A DNA stretch of 32,186 nt from Planctomycetota bacterium. Lineage in GTDB: Bacteria; Planctomycetota; Planctomycetia; Planctomycetales; Planctomycetaceae. The notes beneath the pieces were generated by a model. That model had not been told where the DNA came from. It made no database searches and saw only the letters and a program-made list of their open reading frames with translations. This document shows positions 26,615-32,186 of the stretch, piece by piece. Numbering within the stretch: position 1 is the first letter of the stretch; each line of letters opens with the position of its first letter. The position numbers were made by a program, and so were the translations under genes. The DNA lies in assembly GCA_003671275.1 (NCBI GenBank), contig QWPB01000068.1, positions 1 to 32,186 of the forward strand, given 5' to 3'.

Positions 26615-28435
26615 CTACACCGCCGAGGTGACCGGCTCCGAGGATTGCTCGCCAGGTTCGATCCGGCGATTGGGAGCCAGGTCCGACTGCCAGTCGATCA
26701 GCTGCAGATCGACGGTTTCATAGCCGTTGAAGCTGTTCAGGCCAGGAGAAAAGCACAGCGAGATCGGCCCGCCGGCGGCAGCAATCTCATCCGCCCAATC
26801 CGCTTTGCCAAAGGCAATCGCCTTCATCACCTTGTTGAACTGGCGCACCTTCAGGGAAAGATGCCGCTCACCGCCACCGATCTTCTTGGGAGGTTCGACC
26901 AGTTCACAGCCGGTCGCGGCAAAAATCGGTTTGCGGTGTTCGCTTCCAAACGGCCCAAGTCCGTCCAGTTCCTTGATCGCTCCGAACGTCAGATCGTTGA
27001 GTACCACTTCCGCGTCGATCGCCAGTTCCGTGACCACATCCCCATCCGGCTTCCTGACAGCCACCCGCCGCGCAAACGCCTCCCGAAACGCATCCAGTCG
27101 GTCCGCCTGAATCCGCAATCCCGCGGCGGCTTTGTGCCCACCGTAAGTCACCAGATGTTCTGCACATTCTCCAATGGCCGCATGCAGATCGATCCCGTGT
27201 ACCGTCCGAGCCGACCCCTGGCCGACCTGATCGTCGTTCATCGCAATCATGATGGCCGGCCGTTCGTAGGTCTCCGCCATCCGACTGGCCAAAATCCCAA
27301 TCACCCCGGGATGCCATTCGGGATGAGTCAGCACGAGGGCTGCGGCCTCCTTCCATTCGGGATGCTCTTCGACCAGCGCCCGGGCCTCCTTGAGCATCTT
27401 CCGCTCCACCGACTTGCGGTTCTCGTTCAGCTGGTTCAGATAGTCCGCCAGCTGTGCCGCCCGCAGCCGATTGGTGGTCGTCAACAGTTCCACGGCCAGT
27501 CTGGCCTGGCCCAGGCGGCCCGCCGCGTTGATTCGGGGGGCAATCCCAAAGGCAATATCCTCCGAGCTGATCTGTTTTTTCTGCTCCATGCCGCTGACTT
27601 TCATCAGCATTTCCAGCCCCGGATGCTTGTGTTCCGGACGGGTCTTATCCTTCTCCAGCAGAGTCGACAATCCATACCGAACGATGATTCGGTTCTCACC
27701 AGTCAAGGGCACCACGTCGGCCACCGTGCCGATCGCTGCCAGACCGACCGCCCCCTTCAGATACTCTCGCATGGCCGGACTGGCCTTGGTGCCATCACCC
27801 AGTTTCTGGCAGATTGCCCACGCCAATTTGAATGCCACGCCCGCACCGCACAGTTCACCATACGGATAGTTCCCCCCCGGCAATCGCGGATGTACCAGAC
27901 ACGCCGCATCAGGCAGCGTATCCAGCATCGTATGGTGGTCCGTGATAATCAGCTCCAGCCCCAATTCGCGGGCCAGTTCCGCCTCCTTCACCGAACAGAT
28001 CCCGCAATCGACTGTCACCAGTAGCCGCTGCGAATCTTCGGCATGCAGCTTACGAATGGCTTCCAGGTTGAGCCCGTACCCCTCCTCCATCCGAGAGGGA
28101 ATGTAATAATCAACGCGAGCCCCGATCAGCTTCAGACAGTGCCACAGGATACTGGTCGCGGTGACACCATCCACGTCGTAGTCGCCATAGATCGTGACAC
28201 ACCGCTGAGCCTTGACCGCCGCGACAATCCGTTCCGATGCTTCGGGGATTCCCGGCAGCAGTTCCGGGGGATGCAGATCCGTTAGCTTCGATTCCAGAAA
28301 CAGCCTGGCCTCTGCTCCAGTCTGGAACCCGCGGGAGGCCAGCACCTGCGCCAGGAGCGGCGAACACCGCATCTCCCGACTGATCCGGCTGACAATTCCA
28401 CGGTCATGAGGGGCAATTCTCCAGCGACGAGGCAT
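26615..28435 (-). CDS. recJ: Single-stranded-DNA-specific exonuclease RecJ
   Basis: RecJ is a 5'-3' single-strand DNA exonuclease for recombination and repair (DHH/DHHA1 superfamily), 606 aa. Visible motifs are GDYDVDG (84-90), VDCG (142-145), TDHH (165-168) and CGAGVAFKL (196-204) for the DHH metal site, then the DHHA1 GGHKAAAGLR block and a C-terminal OB domain. The start at 28435 has AGGAGAG with about 7 nt spacing, which is better than the ATG six codons upstream. About 280 bp without genes precede it, including a palindrome at 28556-28579. It is probably the first gene of a recJ-sufS transcript. Confidence 0.95.
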   Translation of the reverse strand: MPRRWRIAPHDRGIVSRISREMRCSPLLAQVLASRGFQTGAEARLFLESKLTDLHPPELLPGIPEASERIVAAVKAQRCVTIYGDYDVDGVTATSILWHCLKLIGARVDYYIPSRMEEGYGLNLEAIRKLHAEDSQRLLVTVDCGICSVKEAELARELGLELIITDHHTMLDTLPDAACLVHPRLPGGNYPYGELCGAGVAFKLAWAICQKLGDGTKASPAMREYLKGAVGLAAIGTVADVVPLTGENRIIVRYGLSTLLEKDKTRPEHKHPGLEMLMKVSGMEQKKQISSEDIAFGIAPRINAAGRLGQARLAVELLTTTNRLRAAQLADYLNQLNENRKSVERKMLKEARALVEEHPEWKEAAALVLTHPEWHPGVIGILASRMAETYERPAIMIAMNDDQVGQGSARTVHGIDLHAAIGECAEHLVTYGGHKAAAGLRIQADRLDAFREAFARRVAVRKPDGDVVTELAIDAEVVLNDLTFGAIKELDGLGPFGSEHRKPIFAATGCELVEPPKKIGGGERHLSLKVRQFNKVMKAIAFGKADWADEIAAAGGPISLCFSPGLNSFNGYETVDLQLIDWQSDLAPNRRIEPGEQSSEPVTSAV

Positions 28436-28717
28436 CCGGCAACTCTCCTGCACTCCGGTCCAATCCGAACCGCTGCATAGTACCTAACCGCCGCCCCCTG
28501 AAGAAGGATTCACTGCTACTCGTTGAAATCACGTACTCGCGTTCGGAAAGTCGGTGCGACAGACAATCCTGTCTGTCGCAGGCCCCCAAAGCCGCTGCTC
28601 GCTCTCCGATCGAGGGGCTGGCACATGGCCTGCCCGGCCACTTCTTTCGGCCATTGCCGGTCCACAAGTCCAACACGGACGGTTATCTCTCCAGCGAATC
28701 GTTCAGGACTGAGGGCT
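28436..28717. other. Gene-less spacer upstream of recJ
   Basis: No gene is evident in these 282 bp downstream of the oxygenase-like gene and upstream of recJ. It holds the recJ ribosome site (AGGAGAG, 28449-28443 on the minus strand) and the 10-bp palindrome of the dispersed repeat. No strong -35/-10 pair stands out. Confidence 0.45.
28556..28579. repeat. Palindromic intergenic repeat, copy 2 (perfect 10-bp hairpin)
   Basis: GCGACAGACA (28556-28565) pairs perfectly with TGTCTGTCGC (28570-28579) around the 4-nt loop ATCC. The inner 20 bases match the minus strand of 8306-8325 at 17 positions, so this looks like a second copy of the same dispersed element. It could also terminate transcription of the oxygenase-like gene, but no T-tract follows. 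Confidence 0.7.
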
Positions 28718-29344
28718 TCACTTGTCGGTAAAGGGCCGATTGCCAAAGCCCTGATGAAGCTGGTTTGCCAATGCCTCCAGATGAACGGGACTTCTGTCTG
28801 TCAATCTCGCGTATGGAACCTTCAGGTCTGGAAGGACAAAGTACACCAGGGAAGAACGCGACACGCTCTTCGGTGGATTCCGCACAGCATGGTCCATGAA
28901 TGGAATTCGGCCCCCTGAAAGAACGGTGAGCAAAGATCCGGTGAAGACGATGGCTTCATCCTCTAATATGTCCACCTTGTGGGGGACTCCACGTGGAAAA
29001 ATGACCAGCCCTTCATGCGAGGCTTTCACCAAGGTCAACAGATTCCCATCCTCATGACGGTCCTGGAGATACTCCCGGTCTTCACGTCGGTACTGATCCG
29101 CGTAGGCACAGAACTGCAGATAAGAATTGTCGCGAATCGGAATACGGCACTCCGCATGGAACGCGACACAGATTGCTTCCAGCAACCGCTCGGCGATCGC
29201 TGATATCCCCGACTCGTAGCATGTCGTCTCCTGGTACAATCGCGAGTCCGAGAACGAATGCTGAAGATGATCCATTCGATATTTGTGCCGATAGCAATAC
29301 CGCTCGCACAGATCGACTCGATTGGTGGTGCAGGACCGCTCCAT
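28718..29344 (-). CDS. 2-oxoglutarate/Fe(II) oxygenase-like protein (isopenicillin N synthase fold), 5' end problematic
   Basis: The C-terminal half of an IPNS-type 2OG-Fe(II) dioxygenase. The metal triad fits the family: H97 and D99 in HEDGN, H152 in DHAVRN (55 residues later, against 56 in IPNS), and an R-x-S pair at R163/S165 that normally binds the cosubstrate. The ATG at 29344 yields 208 aa, shorter than the usual ~300 aa. The same frame stays open upstream to a TGA at 29585-29587, and the added sequence resembles the missing N-terminal half, but it holds no usable in-frame start. Strand layout: recJ lies downstream on the same strand and an FAD protein is divergent. The substrate is unknown. 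A frameshift, sequencing error or decaying gene are all possible. Confidence 0.75.
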   Translation of the reverse strand: MERSCTTNRVDLCERYCYRHKYRMDHLQHSFSDSRLYQETTCYESGISAIAERLLEAICVAFHAECRIPIRDNSYLQFCAYADQYRREDREYLQDRHEDGNLLTLVKASHEGLVIFPRGVPHKVDILEDEAIVFTGSLLTVLSGGRIPFMDHAVRNPPKSVSRSSLVYFVLPDLKVPYARLTDRSPVHLEALANQLHQGFGNRPFTDK

Positions 29345-29583
29345 GCCGAATGGAAGAAAGCCATCCGTCCGCTCCGGAAATGCAAAGGACTCCTTGGTGT
29401 CCGGGGAGAGTTCGGAATAACAAGAGATGATCTTTCCGAAGTGCCGGTCGAGACTCTGAGGGAGTCGGATCGTGCAGTGCCCTTCGGCGATCAGTGCCTG
29501 AGCACACGCCTCATAGTCACACTGCGGAAAGAATCGCTCTGGATCGGAGAGTACGACAGCCCTGTGCCCCGTGAAGGAATCAT
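29345..29583 (-). pseudogene. In-frame N-terminal half of the oxygenase with an out-of-frame start
   Basis: Reading the oxygenase frame upstream of 29344 gives about 80 residues with family-like texture, including FFPQCDYEACAQALIAEGH and FGKIISCYSELSPDTKESF. The only strong start site is ATG at 29583, preceded by GGGAGGGGTGAA, but it is one base out of frame and reads to a stop at 29491. One base missing near this start would reconcile them. This could be a sequencing error, a mutation or a decoy start. Confidence 0.55.
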
Positions 29584-29666
29584 TTCACCCCTCCCTGATC
29601 GCCGCTTGGTGTTGCGTCTCCGAGTCGAGCGCGAGTCACTTGCCGCAGTGACTCCCCTCATCGGTA

Positions 29667-30509
29667 GTGGGATCGCGCCACGAGGGGATTCGCATCCGGT
29701 GGGGCAACGCAAGTCGTTTCGAGCCGTATGGTCGGGACGAAGCGGGGCCGTGGTGTGGTTACCAAGTGTGGCGAGCGGATTTCGACGCCATGCTGCTGGA
29801 GCGGGCCCGCGAAGTGGAAGTGGAGATATTCCAGCCCTGTACCGCCAGCAGGGTGTTGACGGAGAACGGCGCGGTCTCGGGCGTACTCACCTCGGCGGGC
29901 CTGATGACTGCCCCAGTGGTCGTGGACGCTACCGGACGTGCGCATTGGCTGGGAACGGAGCTGGAGATCAAACGGCGAGTTCATTCTCCGAGTCTGGTGG
30001 CTCGCTACGGTTACGCGGAAGGGGCACTTCCCACACTCGATCCGTCACCATTGCTGGTGGGAAATTCATCCGGATGGTTGTGGACGGCACTGGTACGTCC
30101 CGGACTTTACCAGTGGACTCGAGTCGCTCTGGACGGTTCCCGGATACCCCGAGATTGGCAGCCAGACGAATTTTGCGACTTGGTTCCGCGAGGTCTGCCT
30201 CGAGGTGTCGATGTGACCTGGAGGTTGTCGCAGAAAGTCGCGAGCCCCGGTTGGTTCATGGTGGGAGATGCCGCCGCAGTCCTCGATCCGACCTCCGCCA
30301 AGGGAGTGCTGAAAGCACTGCTCTCCGGGATCACTGCGGGAAAACTGATCTCCGCCGTGACAACCGGATCGGCCCCCGCCGACGAGGTCGCCAATATCTA
30401 CAATGATTGGTTGTCCGGCTGGTTTGTCAGTGACGCGGATCAGTTGGGGAAATTCTATCAATCCCTGGGTGTTCGGGAATTGGGAATGCGACGAGATGGA
30501 ACGCCCTGA
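29667..30509 (+). CDS. FAD-dependent oxidoreductase, N-terminally truncated
   Basis: The C-terminal two thirds of a flavoprotein of the halogenase/geranylgeranyl-reductase-like monooxygenase group. It has WRADFDAMLLERA near 35-47 (the usual 'R-x-x-F-D' step), VVVDATGR (84-91) and the FAD-binding GDAAAVLDPTSAKG (200-213). The first ~100-120 residues, which should hold the GxGxxG dinucleotide fold, are missing. The frame begins at a GTG with no ribosome site, and a stop lies 16 bp upstream at 29649-29651. Only about 80 bp separate it from the divergent oxygenase-like gene. As seen it cannot bind FAD normally, so it is probably a remnant, unless the true N-terminus lies in another frame through a shift. 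Confidence 0.7.
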   Translation: MGSRHEGIRIRWGNASRFEPYGRDEAGPWCGYQVWRADFDAMLLERAREVEVEIFQPCTASRVLTENGAVSGVLTSAGLMTAPVVVDATGRAHWLGTELEIKRRVHSPSLVARYGYAEGALPTLDPSPLLVGNSSGWLWTALVRPGLYQWTRVALDGSRIPRDWQPDEFCDLVPRGLPRGVDVTWRLSQKVASPGWFMVGDAAAVLDPTSAKGVLKALLSGITAGKLISAVTTGSAPADEVANIYNDWLSGWFVSDADQLGKFYQSLGVRELGMRRDGTP

Positions 30510-30563
30510 ACGACATCCGCTGATCCCGGGCGACCTCATCCTGAACTCACTGCCCGCCTGCCA

Positions 30564-31091
30564 CTAAACTTTACCCAGCTCTTTTCGCAAAGCGAACAGC
30601 TCGTCCTCGACATCGTGGGGGCTGTCATCCAGGCGGGGATCGGCGGAGTAAGCCACGGGATCGGCAACGGCCTGCACAGTCGTACGTTTGCGTTCAGCCT
30701 CGGCCAGCCGGGCTTCGATGGCGCGGTAAGTGGTCATCAGATAGTCCCGTGTGGCCATCGCCGAGGACAAATTCTGCTCCAACCCTGCGACCAGATTCTC
30801 AACCTCTTTCTTTCGCCGCAGGGCTTCGCGGGCCTGGTCCTCACGGTCGACACTCAAGGCGGTTCGGGCTTTTTCGATCCAGAGGACAACTTCACTCTGC
30901 TGCTCAGCAATCTGCCGCTCGATCCCCCCCACATTCCGCTGGGCGGTATCGACGCTGCGGCGGGCTCCGGCAATCCCTTCCTGAATCTCGGAGATAATCT
31001 CCTCGATCCCCCCCGCGCGATCGGCGACCTGCTCCAGCAGCGCACTCAGATTACAGTTCACGATCTCAGTCAGGCGGCTGAAGTACGGCAT
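30564..31091 (-). CDS. PspA/IM30 family membrane-associated protein
   Basis: A 175-aa, nearly all-helical protein of the PspA/IM30 (Vipp1) family, which forms ring or rod assemblies on the inner membrane and protects membrane integrity. The N-terminus MPYFSRLTEIVNCNLSALLE matches the conserved amphipathic helix region (usually M-x-x-F-S-R-x-x-x-I-V-N-A-N). Long coiled-coil helices span about 25-140, with IAEQQSEVVLWIEKAR and RRKKEVENLVAGLEQNL. The tail is charged and short. It is shorter than E. coli PspA (222 aa). ATG 31091 is preferred, with GGAGA upstream; the frame to 31139 adds unrelated residues. No psp regulator or partner genes lie nearby. Confidence 0.88.
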   Translation of the reverse strand: MPYFSRLTEIVNCNLSALLEQVADRAGGIEEIISEIQEGIAGARRSVDTAQRNVGGIERQIAEQQSEVVLWIEKARTALSVDREDQAREALRRKKEVENLVAGLEQNLSSAMATRDYLMTTYRAIEARLAEAERKRTTVQAVADPVAYSADPRLDDSPHDVEDELFALRKELGKV

Positions 31092-31332
31092 TTCAGTGTC
31101 TCCGTGCCAGCTGTGGCGAGCCTGCGCCACGTTGGCCATGCATCGATGGATGTCCTTGCCTTCAGCATCTTACGCAGGAGAATTGGCGAGAGCGAGAGGC
31201 CACACACCCGGTCGTCTCAGATTCCCTTCCCCTGGAGCGCAACGCACCCGATGGCCTCAGGGATCACGCCCATTCCTCAAGATTCCAGACATTTCTCAAA
31301 ATCGATTGCGAGGACGGCCCCCGTAATCCGAC

Positions 31333-31632
31333 TTACGGCTTCTCCTCGACCCCGCAGACGCAGACCATCGCGTGACAGCCAGGACAACCTTGCCCGTATT
31401 TTTTCTGAACGGCCGCCTGAAGATCGATCTGAGCGACGTTGGCGATCGTCGCCAGCCACGCCAGTACGTCGGCAAATTCGAGGGCCAACTCTTCTTTCGT
31501 CCCGCTGCGGAGAGCGGTGGCCAGTTCGCCCACTTCCTCCATCAGCCACATGAACGTTCCCTCTACTCCTCGCTCTTCATCTTTCCGGGAATACATCGTA
31601 TCGATCAGCTGTTGCAGCTCACGCAGTGTCAT
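31333..31632 (-). CDS. MazG-like nucleotide pyrophosphohydrolase with Cys-rich tail
   Basis: A 99-aa helical protein of the MazG/dUTPase-like all-alpha NTP pyrophosphohydrolase superfamily. The metal-binding motifs are EEVGE (32-36) and EFAD (52-55), matching E-x-x-E followed by E-x-x-D. Such enzymes remove pyrophosphate from non-canonical or excess nucleotides. The C-terminus holds four cysteines (C83, C86, C91, C93 in CPGCHAMVCVCG), an unusual addition that could bind zinc. At 99 aa it is compact, like single-domain MazG-like proteins. It lies upstream of the PspA gene on the same strand, about 240 bp away, and opposite the secreted protein at the edge. Confidence 0.85.
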   Translation of the reverse strand: MTLRELQQLIDTMYSRKDEERGVEGTFMWLMEEVGELATALRSGTKEELALEFADVLAWLATIANVAQIDLQAAVQKKYGQGCPGCHAMVCVCGVEEKP

Positions 31633-31911
31633 CGGTGGGTTTCACGAAAGGAGGAGAACGGACCACGGAATCGTAAGCCCCCCGCAAGCCCATCGCCAGC
31701 AAGCCCAGGCACGGTGTCCAATCCAAGGTCTGCACGGAGGGAAGGATTTCTTGCGACCAGGGGAAAAGAAACCATCCCGGGAGCCAGAACCGCCTGCGGG
31801 ACGGATCTCACGGATGATCGATATTGGCCCAAATTCACTGGAATCAAAATGAACATGAATATAGTCTTACAGACGTAGCATGGTTTTTCTCGCGTCGATG
31901 AAGGGCATCTC
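31633..31911. other. Divergent spacer MazG-like / secreted protein
   Basis: No gene is seen in these 279 bp. TATAGT at 31860-31865 could be a -10 box for the secreted protein, but the hexamer 17 bp upstream (ACTGGA) is a poor -35. A strong purine-rich AAAGGAGGAGA at 31646-31656 is not followed by a start codon at the correct distance. Confidence 0.4.
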
Positions 31912-32186
31912 ATGCACTTTCGTAAACATCTTCTGGTCGTCGTGGTTTGTCTGGCCCTGGACGGGATCGCCTCGCTGGTTGGGGCGGTTGAGAAAGGCGA
32001 CACGGTTCGCTTCCGTTATGCGGGTGAATCAGCCTCCGGAAAAGTGATCAACGTGCGATCGTCAGGAGCGGTCGATGTGGAATTCCGATGGAATGGGATG
32101 AAGATCACGCGGACTTTCCCGTCGAGCCTGGTCGAAGTGGGCACTGCCCCGGAAAAGCCCGCTCCCCCTGCCGGTGGCGGGACAAA
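31912..32186 (+). CDS. Secreted protein, start only (cut by window edge)
   Basis: An open frame of 91 codons runs off the window end, so it is partial. The N-terminus is a signal peptide (MHFRKHLLVVVVCLALDGIASL...), followed by about 45 residues with alternating strands (GDTVRFRYAGESASGKVINV and VEFRWNGMKITRTF) that resemble an SH3-like beta barrel in style. A Pro/Gly-rich segment then begins. AAGGG lies 6 nt before ATG 31912, supporting this start. I do not recognise the family. Confidence 0.75.
   Translation, partial: MHFRKHLLVVVVCLALDGIASLVGAVEKGDTVRFRYAGESASGKVINVRSSGAVDVEFRWNGMKITRTFPSSLVEVGTAPEKPAPPAGGGT

Noticed and set aside
29258-30406. 382-aa frame on the plus strand
   Set aside because: It runs antisense to the oxygenase and then through the FAD gene in the wrong frame; only a short segment near 29620 faintly recalls an FAD protein.
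31646-31656. Strong Shine-Dalgarno-like AAAGGAGGAGA
   Set aside because: No start codon follows at a suitable distance on the plus strand.

Overview
The window looks like chromosomal DNA of a planctomycete, probably order Planctomycetales. The gene content points there: a Tat-exported DUF1501 protein, a Tat-exported Gfo/Idh/MocA oxidoreductase, a Ser/Thr kinase paired with a PF07638-type ECF sigma factor, a three-domain MetallophosN/Metallophos/MetallophosC phosphoesterase, a multi-EF-hand secreted protein, and several soluble or membrane proteins with N-terminal zinc ribbons. The DNA is GC-rich and gene-dense with short operons. I see no rRNA, tRNA, CRISPR array, insertion sequence or prophage block. 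The assignment is an inference from gene families, because no phylogenetic marker was aligned.

Layout. 1-6.5 kb: helicase hrpB (-) diverges from a XerD-like recombinase (+), followed by an ApaH/PrpE-like phosphatase (-), a DUF1501 Tat protein (+) and a DUF2784 membrane protein (-). 6.5-13.4 kb: asnS (+), an FHA-domain membrane protein and an upstream lipoprotein with a YHS/TRASH-like tail (both -), metF (+), and a secreted protein with ten EF-hand loops (-). 13.4-16.6 kb: a CPBP intramembrane protease (-) with a near-consensus sigma-70 promoter, then a Ser/Thr kinase and ECF sigma factor operon (+). 16.7-20.2 kb: a 12-TM ABC-2-type permease and a small TPR-like protein (-), then a Gfo/Idh/MocA oxidoreductase (+). 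20.3-25.3 kb: two unrelated zinc-ribbon membrane proteins (+) separated by about 500 bp of gene-less DNA with repeated dyads, a secreted phosphoesterase (+), and a small membrane protein (+) preceded by a perfect 12-bp hairpin. 25.3-28.4 kb: recJ then sufS (-). 28.7-30.5 kb: a 2-oxoglutarate/Fe(II) oxygenase-like gene (-) and an FAD oxidoreductase-like gene (+) placed head to head, each with a damaged 5' end. 30.5-32.2 kb: a PspA/IM30 protein and a MazG-like protein (-), then the start of a secreted protein cut by the window edge.

How the genes work together. Housekeeping functions (AsnRS, MetF, RecJ, SufS, HrpB, XerD) are interspersed with signalling and envelope genes typical of planctomycetes. 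The clearest functional unit is the kinase and sigma factor pair, where the kinase probably receives a signal and acts on the ECF factor, since no anti-sigma gene lies beside it. The lipoprotein/FHA pair and the CPBP/EF-hand pair look like small envelope operons of unknown role.

The most unusual points are the broken head-to-head oxidoreductase locus, a 20-nt palindromic repeat found in two distant intergenic spaces, a duplicated dyad in the gene-less stretch near 21.7 kb, the zinc ribbon-kinase-YbjN-like architecture next to its sigma factor, and an 11-base G tract inside the lipoprotein gene. I did not find a clearly new defence or biosynthetic system.
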